DNA from: Hofstenia miamia
Taxonomy: Eukaryota; Xenacoelomorpha; Acoela; Hofsteniidae
Direction of reading: 5' to 3'
Length of the DNA stretch: 28,791 nucleotides
Assembly: GCA_900660155.1 (NCBI GenBank)
Contig: CABFPE010000037.1
Location: 1,225,762 to 1,254,552 of the forward strand
Shown here in pieces: positions 1 to 12,176 of the stretch. The notes beneath the pieces were generated by a model. It saw only the letters and a program-made list of their open reading frames with translations, was not told where the DNA came from and did not search any database. Made by a program: the position numbers and the translations under genes. Position 1 is the first letter of the stretch. Every line of letters starts with the position of its first letter.

Positions 1-6
1 ATGTCA

Positions 7-12
7 ATATAT

Positions 13-58
<46 letters not shown>
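7..58. repeat. (TA)n microsatellite
   Basis: About 50 bases of almost pure TA dinucleotide with one phase slip near position 23. It is a simple-sequence repeat with no other signal. Confidence 0.95.
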
Positions 59-59
<1 letters not shown>

Positions 60-1912
60 TAAAGAATAGTTCCCCTCCTCAGAAAAAAAGCTGGGTGCGC
101 CCCTGCCTGTACTGGCATAGGCGACGATCTGAGCTCACTGTGTGTTAGAAATGGAGGGCTTTCGGTGCATCATGACTAGAGGCAGAAGATTGACTCACAC
201 AATACACTTAGCATTGAGGCTAATAAATTCGCACCAAAACGTTTTAGAATGCAAATTTACCATTAGATTACATATTTCCATCACTCTGTGACAATTTGTA
301 GCGGCTTAATGGCGTAAAATATTCAATGACTCATAATTTCTCACTGGTCTTTAACTCTTGGCGGTGACTGTATGTATTCATTATATATGCAAAAAGTAGT
401 TGGTATGTGGATAATTACAGCTGCAATAAACCAGAAATTATGTATTCCAGAAACCTCAAAGTCCTGACCAAACAAAAGGAAACTCACACGTTTATCCTGT
501 TTTAAGTATAATTTTTGTAAAACAACTTATTGTTGTCGTTAGAAAAACGTAAGTAAAGTAAACAAAAAAATTACATTTGATAGTTTAGGAATGAATTCTA
601 ATAAATTCTAAACATTGCCAATTGCTAAAACCAATACTTAGTATAATAATATAATCCAGAGATAAGAAGGAGAGAGGATATCCCCTCGTGCCTGGGCCTG
701 GGTAGTTCAAAAAGCCCAGGTCGAATACATTTAAAAATTATGTACAAAGAATATTGTATGGAAACTGTGTTAAATAATTTCAAATAGTTGCGAAAATTTT
801 ATGTATTAAAATTACGTCTCTATTGTTTTTCTCTGTGAACACACCATTTGGGTTAAATTTTTCTACTTTAATCTACAAATTCGTTGAAAATGTACATTTT
901 CTAAAGTGATTTTACTTTTGAACTGTTTCTTACGTTTTTTCAACCTGTGGATAAGGAACACTGCACAAGAAAGATATTTGTGAAATTGAATTAATAAGCG
1001 TGATGACATTTAAAGTTCATTAATTTCGTGCGTTGACGTAATATGTAAAATTGCAGGATTTCTAAAACAATGTAACAGATTGTCGTTACAATTCTTGTAG
1101 CTTTGAACTGGTTTGCACAAAGACTAGTAAATGTAAAGATGAGTTTGCAAACAGCTGTCAAACAAAGTTTCCCTCATTGCTATTTGAATTACTAGTGAAG
1201 AATTTGTCACCATCATATTATAAAATGTCATAATATGCACTTTCCTAAGATAGCCAATAAAAATCGAGAACAAACGGAAACGAAGCAACCCATTGCAGGG
1301 ATGAAAGTTCATGATGATTTTCGATTCATATCAACACGAATATTTTTGTATTGACTCACCCCGACCCCAACCATCAGATCAATTTGCAGGTCATCACGGA
1401 AAATTCCTGATCTATTGATTACGTGATTTTGTTCTTACAAAACAAAATCAATTATATAATATAATTAATAGTGATAAAGAATGTCAATAGCAGTGTTACA
1501 TGAACAGTGATTCACAATGTGACCACAAATCAAGTCCTCCCGGTACAATCATTAATGCACATTTTAAATAACAAAGAAAAAATTTTTCAATCATATCCGC
1601 TAATTAAATTAAAAGGCTCACTTACATGTATCCTAAGCTGACCAGCTAAAGCTCAACTAAAATTTTTTTAACAATCAACCTACTCTAAGGGCAGCAATAC
1701 TGTACAGAGATGCAACGAGTTCGGGTCGCTGGGCCACCGAATCAATAGCTTGAAAAAACACCATTTGAGCAATATTTGTATTCAAATTTAGTAATTTCGA
1801 TGAATTATATTTCAGATTCAATAAGTAAATAATTTTATTACTATATTTATGTAGTAAGCACGATACCTCAGTTATCGCATCAAATTACAATGAATATGTT
1901 TTATATTAAGCT
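59..1912. other. Intergenic or intronic, no gene seen
   Basis: AT-rich, with stops in all frames; the longest open stretch is a 62-codon minus-strand frame (1124-1312) with no coding features. A slightly GC-richer patch near 70-170 and another near 675-725 (short CCTGGGCCTGGG block) look like decayed repeat pieces, but I could not define ends. Confidence 0.6.
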
Positions 1913-2228
1913 GTGTTCCCACATTCAACTTTTAGTCGAAATGCAATTATTTTTCTCACATTGGCGATTTTTTATCATCAGATTCTTCATCAGAAAACTC
2001 AGAGTTGGAAAAGTGCTCCTACTATTGATTTTTATCAAATGATAAATTATCATCTGATGAAAAATCGATAGTGGGAACTCTTTTCCATTTCCAACTACAT
2101 TTTGATTGCCAGTAAAGTTCTGTTCCCACTATCGATTTATCTTCTGCCAAGAATTTGGTGATAAATGTCGATAGTGTGAATACTCTATTGCTTTTTTAGC
2201 AGCTGATAAAAGTCGATTGTGGGAATTA
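1913..2228. mobile_element. Small inverted-repeat (MITE-like) element
   Basis: The left edge (about 1915-1938, starting GTTCCCACATTC) and the reverse complement of the right edge (about 2203-2226, starting ATTCCCACAATC) match over roughly 21-24 bases with a few mismatches, as expected of terminal inverted repeats. The interior has no coding capacity and carries more copies of the same core, in both orientations, near 2065-2078, 2122-2138 and 2168-2177. Length of about 310 bp and absence of an ORF fit a non-autonomous DNA transposon. No clear target-site duplication was found, so the family is unassigned. Confidence 0.5.
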
Positions 2229-2537
2229 GAGTGACATCGGGTACCCGATAAACTCGACCCGATTTCTGGTTTCAGGTCGGGTTCGGGTACAAAGATTAGA
2301 TTTATTATTAAAAACATATGTTAATCACAGCTTTATTTGAGAAAGATCCGAGAAGTTAATTAATGTCAATGAAAATTACTGTTTCTCCGTCAAAAAGTGT
2401 ATGATGTTAATGATCATTTGATTCGAAAAAGATCCACAACGTCAAATCCAATTCAACGTTTCGGGTCGGGGTCCGGTAGTAAATATTACGATTGGGTCGG
2501 GCTCGGGACCATGCTTACCTCACATTGTCACTCTCTA
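2228..2537. mobile_element. GGGTCGGG-rich dispersed repeat, copy A
   Basis: An AT-rich core is flanked by GC-rich blocks with GGGTTCGGGT and GGGTCGGG motifs, unlike the rest of the window. The outer edges hold a 9-bp perfect inverted pair, AGAGTGACA (2228-2236) and TGTCACTCT (2526-2534). The right part (about 2395-2537) is clearly similar to 10366-10545, including the shared landmarks GGTAGTAAATATT and CACATTGTCACT. It therefore belongs to an interspersed family. A 117-codon open frame across this region (2397-2750) runs through the repeat and looks non-coding. Confidence 0.6.
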
Positions 2538-2750
2538 GTCGGAATGCTCCATCCGATTTTTGGTGAAACAACTAAACTACTGTCATCTTCACTCAATATA
2601 CTTTCAAAAAGAACACATTTCTGTAGAATTTTTCATTACAGATACTTTGTGCATGCTGTTGTTTTGTTCGAATATCGTTTCCATTTCGGCTTACTATTAA
2701 ATGTTTCTGAGACAAGCACTCCACTAGGAAAATTAAATGGAAGGAAATAG

Positions 2751-5700
2751 AAAATTTTAAAATTTGTTTTTCAATTGAAATTAAAACTTATTGCCGTATG
2801 TAAACTTCAGCACTTGTGTGAAGTATGCCATGCTTAATGATTATTAAAATACGGACATATTGTTTTGAAAATTAACCCTGTACTAACTTAGCCCTATTTT
2901 ACCTCGGCGTTTTCGTAGCAGCTATTTCCGAAGGGGCCAATTTGAACCACCCTAAGATCTCAGAAACGGTATATCCGATCGACACCAAATTTGGTGTGGA
3001 GATACTTTGACATGTCAGGAATATTTTACCATAAACATTTTGCGATACGATAATTAATATGCAAGTTGTGTGCATATTAATAAGATTATGTATCAAATTT
3101 TCCAATTTTCTCATTATTGACACACAATTTTAGAAATATTACTAAAGAAGAATCAAAAGAAAGGTCTATAATGCAAATACAGCAAAAACATTTAATTATA
3201 ATTTTGCATTAAAAATTATGCATTGGTTTCAATTTGTTGAAGAAGTAAAATAGTTTGTTGTAGATTTTCCGAAAGTTCAAGTTTACTTTCTACACTAGTG
3301 ACTAATGAGCGTAAAGTAGTCTAGGTGTCAAATTTAATCTATCGGCGGTTCTACTGTTATCATTCTTAAACGATATTATTGTACAGATTGTTTAAGAATT
3401 ATTATTAAATTTATTCACAATCTCCTGATGAGCGTTTTTTAATATATTATATTATATATTCACACATTGGTCGTTTGAAAATCACAATTTAGCATGTTAT
3501 CAATTTCGTTTCAATATGCCTCATTATTAGTGACTTATATCCATGTTCAATCTCAAAGCTATCATTTGACTTAAGCTTCCAAATTTTTAACTACTTACTT
3601 GACCTACTCTGCTTATTAAATTTCCATTACAATTTATAAGTTAAAAACAATAATTTTTCACTGCCTTTAAGTGCTGACCATACACGAGTCATCCCCATAT
3701 TTGTTTCCGGGTAGACGGTTTTCTGTTCATCTCCGGTTTCGCATTGCTCTACAAGAAAACATTACATATATACCAGTGCAAAAGTACAGTTAAATTGGAT
3801 TTTAAAAGTTTAGTTTTAAGGACATCGGTTTTCTATCAATTTTTCCTGCAAAACGGTCTTAGGTGAATTATGTTACCATTATTAAATTGTTTTTTTTCAA
3901 TACATTATATACATAGGTATATTCGCGAGATCCAATTTGTACTTTTTGAAATGTTTCCCAGTTGGTGTATTAACATTTGAATTTTGCGTTTGAACACTTA
4001 AGACTTATAATTTGTAGGTTTTCTAGTTCCACAAAAATAAGTGCAACTGGACAGCATGAGTTGGCTGGGTTTAAAAGACTTGAACCTATATATAAAATTT
4101 CTGAGTTTGTATTTTTATGCAAGCTTAATTTAATATGTAACATTTGGGCTTAGCATTGGACACTTTAGTGGAGCTGGGTTGCACTAAGGTCATTTTTTGA
4201 CAAATTTGTAAGTCTGCACATGAAAATTTAGGAGCACTTATATACCTGCCCCATCAATTTCTATTAATTACAACAAATCATGGGTAATAGCAGACAATTT
4301 GAAATGTAGACATATTGTATTCGCATGAGATTTTGAAAATTATGTAGAGCATCAAAATTCAAAATTACAAAATTGAAAATTTTGCCTTTATCCAAGATAA
4401 ATCGTACTCATATATTATAATTTTTAATTTCAAACTTACTATAAACCCGTTATTCTTATTTATGCAATGTAATATAGAAAGCATAATACCATTGTTTGGT
4501 TATTTATATTAATGCTTGAAACATAGTAGGTTTAAAATATATTTTCTGAATTCTTTATACAATTATTTTAATTAATATAAAAACTTTAGATATAATGTCT
4601 AAATTTGGCCAGAAAATTTTAACAAATTCCAAAAATATGCCAAATATTGCACCACTCTTTAGTTTTAACTGTTATATCGTTCTAAGATATATCACCCAAG
4701 TTAATTTTTATAAACGAAATATTAAAAATGTCTAAAATTTGAAAACAAAACAAGATAGAGTTCCCTTGCGTGAAGTCACAACTGAAATTGTACACAGTGT
4801 TCCTAAATGAGTTTTGGTGGTCTCTCTACAGAAAACAAAATTGCTGCTTTCATGAGATTTAGACCACCTTATCGCGTAAACTCTAGGTATGGGGAGAGTT
4901 TGAAAGTTTTTTATCAGGACATGGGAGCATATTTTTATATAGATGATTCAATATCCACGTATTTCCCAATTTGGCTTGTTTAAAAATATTTGAAAATGAG
5001 CTGAAGAAAAATAAAACCATAGAATTACACTATGATGTTATGGGGTAATATCTTTTCATTAATGCGGCTTTAGAAGAGATGTAGGGGCTACTGAGTACTC
5101 AATAGGTTGAAATGGGCGTAGATGAATTGGTGAGTTTGAGATGGTCTTGCATTAGTAAAATTAAACTAAATGTGTGGACTTCTATTTTCAGACACACTTT
5201 CCTCATATATAACATGTACATTTAATATCGAAATCTTAATAGACTTGGGTTCAGTAGATCCTATTTTTTGTCAATCCTCTGATTTGTGGGTTTGCAAGTG
5301 TTGGGATTCCGCCCAGACCTACTTATATTTCTGAGCTATGAAATGAAATGAAATGAAATATCTATATTTAGAATTGCTTTTTACAATAGAATATACTGTT
5401 TACAACTCTAAATAGCGTCAAACAATAGAAACAAAAACAATTGCAATTACAATTATAAAATCGCTAAGTCGTCACACCTATGTTACTGTATGTTTTACGT
5501 AGTGTTTTTAATTCTTCCTTTTAGTTGTAATAAAAGTGGAAATTTCGTTGATGTTGATGAAAAGGATAATGAAGATGCTTTTTATTCGAATCATTGCTAA
5601 TTGTTTTCATTCAAATATACTTGATAAAATGTTTGCATATTTCTCATTTATATTTTTCCTAGCTAATAGTTTTGTAAATAGGACTGGTTGAATAACTAAT

Positions 5701-6716
5701 TGCTTCCCTAACTTCATGGAAACTATTGAAATATTACAAAAATAAATATTAATTTTACTGTTTAACTGTATTATTGAATTATGAAGTTTTAAATTTTATG
5801 AAAATATATCATATTTTTTCCCATTTTTAACATTGATACGGTGACATTTTAGAACACAAGTTGCTTTACTGGATACCTTACGAATACAAGTCATACATAT
5901 TATCTTATAAAGGGTGATTTTTAATGATAGGACCTAAAAAATCTTTAATAGCTCTTTAATTATTGGATGAATTTTACTAAACAATGTGTTAAAAAGAAAT
6001 CTTGAAAAATACAAGTTTTAATTAGTTACCTTTTAAATACAACATTTTCATGTACTTCTCTCCTGAAAGCTGACATGTATTGACACGAACTTGCAAACTG
6101 CTCCTTACTGGCATTACTGCATGGCAAGATCTGGCTTTGACGGTAAACTCCTTCTTTTAGACATCGCCAACAAAAAAACTAAAGGCAAAAGGTTCTGGGG
6201 ATCGACCAAGTCATTCAACATCACAAATCCTTAAATTAATTTCCCATTTTTCGAAACCAGTCTTTATATTCAATTCCGTTGTGCAAATATAAGTTTAACA
6301 TCAATGTTCACAAGATTACCCGAATTGTAAGCATTGTGTAATTTATTACTCATTGTGTTGTGTAAGTTGTGTGACACAACAGCTTTTGAATATTGTATTG
6401 TGTTGGTTGTTGTGTGAAAAAACTCACTCAATTATAAACTTTGTTATAAAACTATATTCAAGAGTAAGAATTTTTATTTGTGTTGTTAGTTTAGCAGTTG
6501 TATCTAATAAACAAATATCAAAATTTTCATTAAGGTTTTATATCACATTGCATTATGAAAGTAAGTTTACCATTGGTTGATATTTAATAAGTCATTAGAT
6601 GACATTCGATGTCTGGTTAAGCAATGAACTTAAAACATTAGCCAATCAAAAAAGTTCTGTTGTAACTTAATTATACACTAGTAAATGTAAAATGATGTTT
6701 TTGTTCAAGTAGAGAT
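2751..6716. other. Long stretch with no gene seen
   Basis: About 4 kb of AT-rich sequence without a convincing exon. A GC-richer patch at 3665-3755 and the stretch from about 5910 to 6200 (starting AGGGTGATTTTT) may be old repeat fragments. Open frames at 2899-3123 (minus) and 6353-6580 (plus) are short, low in complexity and lack start or splice context. The only defined feature is the pentanucleotide repeat at 5338. Confidence 0.5.
5338..5361. repeat. (AAATG)n short tandem repeat
   Basis: The pentamer AAATG is repeated about four and a half times. Such tails often mark the 3' end of non-LTR retrotransposons, and the sequence just upstream (about 5290-5337) is somewhat GC-richer, but I cannot recognise an element. 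Confidence 0.85.
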
Positions 6717-6893
6717 ATGAGTTCTCAAGGCATGAATACTACTAGTGAAGAACAACTACAAAATCGCCCGAATTGCCTAATGTGGACGATAACGGCTACA
6801 ACAGCAACTATATGCTGTCTTTTGAGTGCTGGTCTTATTGCCGCTTTTCTTTCGAATAAAAAGTTTCAGACATTCATCAATACAAAAATATCA
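6717..6893 (+). CDS. Putative first coding exon with one transmembrane segment
   Basis: The frame starts at an ATG with A at -3 and runs 59 codons to a splice donor, TCA|GTAAGT, in phase 0; unspliced, it would stop eight codons later. The product opens with a polar, Thr/Ser/Gln-rich stretch (residues 1-19) and then a hydrophobic helix at about 20-45 (CLMWTITATT through AAFLS), followed by Lys48, Lys49 and Lys57. By the positive-inside rule the C-terminal side would face the cytosol. No other domain is present, so function cannot be read from this exon alone. The next phase-0 acceptor with good downstream coding on this strand is the universal stress protein exon at 16932, which makes a membrane-anchored USP possible but unproven. 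It could also belong to an unrelated gene or be a chance ORF. Confidence 0.45.
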
Positions 6894-8849
6894 GTAAGTT
6901 TTTCAGTAATGTATTCATAGAGGCTAAAATTAAAATAGTTTTACAACTAAACAATTTGAATATCTATTTGATGCTCTTATTCTTTTTTATAATCAAAGAG
7001 TATAATTTGCATCAAATATTAAAATCAATTCGATTATTACTTCCATCGAATTCTTTATATTCTTTCTTTTATACTATTATTTATTATCAAATCGGGATCC
7101 ACAAACTTGTATTTAAAAATCTAAGTTCCTCTTATGGTTGATTCATATGAGAATTTAATTGTTCTGAGCAGGACTGTCCGTAGCCTGCACGAGCTCGGGC
7201 CAAAATATGATTGAAAATGTAGTATAACAACATTCCTGTTTTTTGGGTTTCGCGCCCCTATTTAGTTGTAAATCTGCATAGATTTGTGCGTGCATATCCT
7301 CTTTGTTGGGAAAATATATATTATTACATAATTTGTGCTCGATAATATAATTATAGATCATTGTATATAATTGCATCCCTACAGTTTAAGATATCGGTTC
7401 TAAATAAAAAAAAGCAAGTTCAGTAAATGAATAAATTGCAATTTGAGGATTTTACAAACATATAAACATTTTAAAAACAATTATAGATTTTTATAAATCA
7501 TTTAGTTTTTAAGGTATTTTTAAGTCACTTTAAAGCAAATCAATATTTTGAAAACCCATATAATACTTTAAGTTAGTTTAAAGAACATCCTTGTTTCAAG
7601 AATTCTAAAGTATAAACAAGTTAATTATTAAAACTTTGGGAATTTGTTGGTGGCAGTTTCTTGGATATTTTGTATGCATGCACAAAATGACCTGGAATTT
7701 CAAAGCTTTTTTTTTATTGAAATCAACTATTTATTTTAGAAAATCAAAGTTTGATGCTACATCACTCTCAATTGATAGCAGAAACAAACCACTTAATGGT
7801 AGATCACAAATATTTTTTAATTATAATTTCTGGTGCCCGCCCTCCCTTCTGCCTGGCGGGCAGATCGAAACCATGCTGTTCTTCATTATATATGCATGTT
7901 TATATGCGTTTAAGACTTCAATTATAGAGAAATTAATGCAATAACAGGGAATAATCGCAAAAATTAATATAAAGTAGAATATATGGCTGGTAACAGAGCC
8001 ATTAAAAGCTAGGTTACCATGAAATTCCGTTAGCATGTAGAACCAATTAGTTTCTTAATTATTAATGGAATCAATATTTCAACTAGGCCAATATTTAGTG
8101 ATAAGATAGAGCACTAACTCTAAATGAATATAACATTTATCATATACATAATGTATAGAGGAACAGTATGTTATGATATAAATGGTATATACTTGTAAAA
8201 GCGATGTTAACATTTTGAAATTCGTTACCGACTACTTTGTGTTCATAGATCAAAGAAAAATGAATTTCTCTAAAAAATATTCTGTCTCATCGATGAACTT
8301 AATAAGAAGTTAGACATGACATGACACATTTAAATAAAAAATATAAACCTTTATTGAATGAGTAGCATCCATTTTAACAGTGAAAATGAAATTACGTTAC
8401 TGCTTGACCAGCCCCTTCTATAATAATTAGGGGATTCGTGCCCTTGCCCCCCTCCAACTTAAAACCGGTACTGGTTCTGAAATCGAGGTTGCTTTTTTCG
8501 GTACCTTAATAACGGAATGTTTACACAAATTTTACCTATTATACATTTATTTCATGCATTTGTTTGTTCTAACCCTTTTTCTTTTATATTATTGAGTGCA
8601 AATTGTTCACATTTGTTATTTCTTAGAAATATGTGTTCGTTAGCCATTTACTAGGGAATCTGCTCAACCATTAATCACAATAGTGCTCTTTTGACTTAAC
8701 GCCAAGTTATGTTAATTGAAATTTTATTTACTTTACATATTATATTAGGTATAGCTTTTTGTTGTAGTTATCTTGCCTGTTGATAAATTTAAATTATTTA
8801 AATATATTTATATATTTAAAACTTTTCATTCAAATAAGAATTGATTTAA
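6894..8849. other. No gene seen; possible intron sequence
   Basis: The sequence is AT-rich. Open frames at 6956-7141, 7155-7376, 7636-7944 and 7821-8036 overlap each other on both strands and show no protein-like pattern. Short GC-richer patches near 7180-7255, 7830-7870 and 8410-8470 look like repeat debris. If the exon at 6717 joins the exon at 16932, this is intron. Confidence 0.45.
7834..7862. repeat. GC-rich hairpin
   Basis: TGCCCGCC and GGCGGGCA form a perfect 8-bp inverted repeat around a 13-base loop. It stands out only because the surroundings are so AT-rich; it could be the relic of a transposon end. Confidence 0.5.
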
Positions 8850-9173
8850 TTTTGGAAATTTTCGGAAATCATTCTCATCCTCATTAGTGTAGAGTCACAT
8901 CGAAATAAACTGCACCGCATTATACAAGTAAACCCTACCTTTCATGCATTGGAAGAAATATCTGATGGGAGCGCAAGAAAAATGCACAACCATTGCCTGT
9001 CCAATATACAAGTACGCTCCATTAATTTTGGCATAAATGGGCAAGATTTTCTCAATAGATTTAACATATTAGAGATGACCACAATAGGAAAACGGAGAGA
9101 AGGAGGCCAATTAAAATATCTATACATATTGGAGGCACAAGCTGTTATAAGGCTAAATCAAAATATATTGTAG
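8850..9173 (+). pseudogene. Possible retroelement coding relic
   Basis: The frame is open for 107 codons, from just after a TAA at 8847 to a TAG at 9171, without a convincing ATG start. The translation has better amino-acid balance than neighbouring frames and ends with an LKYLYILEAQAVIRLNQ-like segment. That resembles the C-terminal pattern (EAxxIxxLxPxLN) that follows GIY-YIG type endonuclease domains in Penelope-like and related retroelements, but the GIY and YIG motifs themselves are not visible. There is no flanking reverse transcriptase and no splice context. I treat it as a fragment of a mobile element at low confidence; it may be a chance open frame. Confidence 0.25.
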
Positions 9174-12063
9174 CCGTTTTTAAAAGTTTTCTAGAAACTA
9201 ATTTAAAACATTAAAGTCCTGCACTTTCTTTATTTATTATTGTTTTAGGCCCAATTGTATTTTAGATTCCTGCTTTTAAGTAAATTTTAGTAACTCTATA
9301 CATTATGTAGTTGATATTAATTTACTACAGTTATAAAGACAATATAAATTTTGGGAATCACTATTGTACGAATTTTAGCCCAGTGAGTAGCTTATCTTAG
9401 TCTACATCATATTATATTTTATTGATAAACATTCGATAAACTGTAAGGGTAATAATTTTGGGCAACCTAAGATCACGAAAGTGTCGCGAAAAAGTGGTAC
9501 CTATAAATGGGAAAATTGCATTAAAAAATGGCCTTAGAATTGGCACCAAGGGTGCAATTATAAATGGAAAATGCATTTAGAATATCAACTGAATAAACAA
9601 AATGATAAGTTGTTGTTAAAGTGCCATAACAAGTATATTTTAGAGTTCCTTCTGAAAAGTTAGTTTTTCTGAAAAATATTTTTAAATGAAAAAATTCATT
9701 TAGCTGAGGTTCCATGGTGATATAAAAATACTTCTTTTCCAAGTGTACCAATATGTTGAGAAGATAGCAATCTGCTAGCCCTTGGCTTTTAGAAAGAAAT
9801 CATCACGTGATGTGATGCTATAATGCTAAATATATTGTTTTCTTTTTCCTTGGGTAAGAGAGCAGAAATATGCTTATTTAATCTGATTAACTACTACTTT
9901 GCATGTCCTTTGCATTAAATTGATACTCTACGTTGCTATGTAATCAATTAATCTATGAATTTGGATGTCAAGATATGATTGGAATTGAAAACAAAAACCC
10001 ACCCACATTTTTCATAAAGACGTGCACGCTTAGCATTTGTGAACGCATTAAATGTTAAGCTTAAAAATGACATTTTGTGACGTAAAACAATCAAAATGGC
10101 ACTTAAGGCATTAACGGTAGCATTTATGGCATTTGGTTGCTTTAGCAATAATGCATTTGATATTTATATTTATATTCTTTATAAAGGACTACTTAAAGTA
10201 GTCTTATGGCTTTATTTAATATGTCATTTTTGAATCGCCCCTGAAACATTTTTTTCTGTTGGAGAATGATGTTTAAATTTTATAGTTTGGTTTTCTTCAA
10301 CACAGTAAAAATATTGTTGCTCTTAGTAGCATCAATGAATTGCTGTTTCCCCTATCAGAAAATGATTGAGGTTAATGACCATTTGATTGGCAGAGATCCA
10401 TAACGTCCAATAAAAGTAAACTCTTCGGACCCGGTCGTGTCGGATTAGGGTATCAAATTTTTAGGTAGGGTCGAGTACTGGTAGTAAATATTTCTATCGG
10501 GTTGGGTTCGGGTCCATGTTTACTTCACATTGTCACTTTCTAACCGGTATTACCAACACTATTATGTGACCCTCCATACGTTTTGTCCAAAAACATTGTT
10601 CATTGCTTTATCTATTTTCTGACTCAAAAAAATTCCTTCACCTTGCATATAATGCGTTGCTTCCCAAAAGAATGAAGTCATTAATATTAATATTCCTATA
10701 GTTTGAACTTAGGCCTAGTCCTTGCTTAATTTAGTAATTAAAAAAACATTGCTTGATTTGGTAATTAAAAAACATGAAAAATATCAAATCATTATTTTGA
10801 CCAGATATGTTAATAATATTAGTTTACAAAAATAATTAAATGTGCCCACCCGTTTCTTAGTTATGTCTAGAAAATGGTTTCTGCGCTTGCTTACAATTTA
10901 CTATTGCTATTATTATTGTACTGCAAACAAAAATTCCCTATTTGTCTGTTTCTTTGCAACCTGTTTGTTTCACATTTTACTCAAACAGAACATTTAGTAA
11001 AGAATTTTTACGCAATGAATTATGTGAGCTTCCGCCAAGTGACGAAGATTTAGATAGTGACCGTTGTTTTTGAGAAAGCAATTTTGCACAATATGCCGAT
11101 TTTTGACTTTCAGACTTATTTGCTTTGAATTCGTGTTTTAAGCATTAAAAATAGAAAGGTTTTCATTTCTCGTATTTTTAAGGAATTCAATCTTTCAATA
11201 ATACAATTAATGCTCTGACCTCATAGTAACTATACTAATATTTTTAAATAATTTTCAAATACTTCTTGGTTGCACGGAAACGGATATTTGATACAATAAT
11301 TACTAAATAATAAATCGTAAATAGTATTTGATAAAAAACAATCCCCACTTATATTAATTTTAGTTAATATCTATGCTTTACTATTCAAATATTTTTGCAC
11401 ATGCAATTTTAATTCAGGAGCAACTAGACTTCTATTTTTTAAATAGAACTTTAATAATACACAATAAATCATTATTTTTTAACCTAAAATTGAAATTGAG
11501 ATCATTGGTTCTTTCATACCTGACGTTACAGTGAAAATTTGTGCAAATGCAAATTGCTTACATAACAATTTCTTATTAAATTGCTAATGTCATATGCCAA
11601 TAAATCAACAGGTACTATTCTAAACATAATGTTAAATTCAATGCACGTTATTGCGGAAACTAACGATAAATTTTATCTGTAATACTGATGTTTCACATAC
11701 TTTACTTTTCGCTTTGCTAGCTGACTATTTTTCAAACTTTGAAATTCCAGTATTTTTTAGATAAAGATTCTTCACACTATAAATTGCACCAATTTTCTGA
11801 AAAAAATATTTATCAAATTTGAGATTTAATAAAGAATTACACTTGCATATATATGCATAAATTGATTAAACAATATTGAATTGAATACTAAAACATAGAA
11901 AATGTTACTGAAGTATTGTAGTAAATAAGCGTGATTAGATGCATAATGCATTCAGTGACATAAGTTTTAATAAAATTTAAAATTAGCAAGTGTTGAAGTG
12001 ATAGTTGGGAAGTATTTCGTTCCCCATGCATACTCATTTAGTTATTGACTGTGGCGCACGTTT
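9174..12063. other. No gene seen apart from a dispersed repeat
   Basis: Sequence is AT-rich and stop-dense. Minus-strand frames at 9521-9751 and 9948-10148 lack coding signals; the second overlaps a short imperfect hairpin (GCTTAGCATTT paired with AAATGTTAAGC, about 10028-10060). A short perfect palindrome with arms GACTACTT and AAGTAGTC sits at 10187-10203. The only element with relatives is at 10366-10545. Confidence 0.5.
10366..10545. mobile_element. GGGTCGGG-rich dispersed repeat, copy B
   Basis: This stretch is similar along its length to 2395-2537, in the same orientation. Shared landmarks in order are a TTAATGA(T/C)CATTTGATT block, GAGATCCATAACGTCCAAT (AAGATCCACAACGTCAAAT in copy A), GGTAGTAAATATT, GGGTTCGGGTCCATG and CACATTGTCACT. 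The two copies differ by many substitutions and an insertion of about 25-40 bases, so the family is old. No coding capacity. Confidence 0.6.
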
Positions 12064-12065
12064 CA
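12064..12065 (+). other. Candidate splice acceptor before the G-gamma CDS
   Basis: A pyrimidine-containing stretch ending GTTTCAG lies 112 bases upstream of the G-gamma ATG. It could be the acceptor of an intron in the 5' untranslated region. It is a weak signal on its own. Confidence 0.3.
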
Positions 12066-12176
12066 GTACAATCTGAGTGTAAATATTTGAATTAAGACAA
12101 AGTAAACACCAGTTTGTATGCGACGCAACTTTGGCAACGATTACATTGCAGTCATTACACTAGTTGTGTACGTATA

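Noticed and set aside
2397..2750. 117-codon ORF
   Set aside because: It runs through the dispersed repeat and out into unique DNA; the related copy at 10366-10545 does not keep the frame, and no start or splice context is seen.
7636..7944. 102-codon ORF
   Set aside because: Low-complexity Phe/Lys/Ile content, overlap with a minus-strand frame and a GC hairpin, and no domain or splice signals.
9801..9812. CATCACGTGATG palindrome containing an E-box
   Set aside because: A 12-bp palindrome is expected several times by chance in this length, and no promoter or gene lies next to it.
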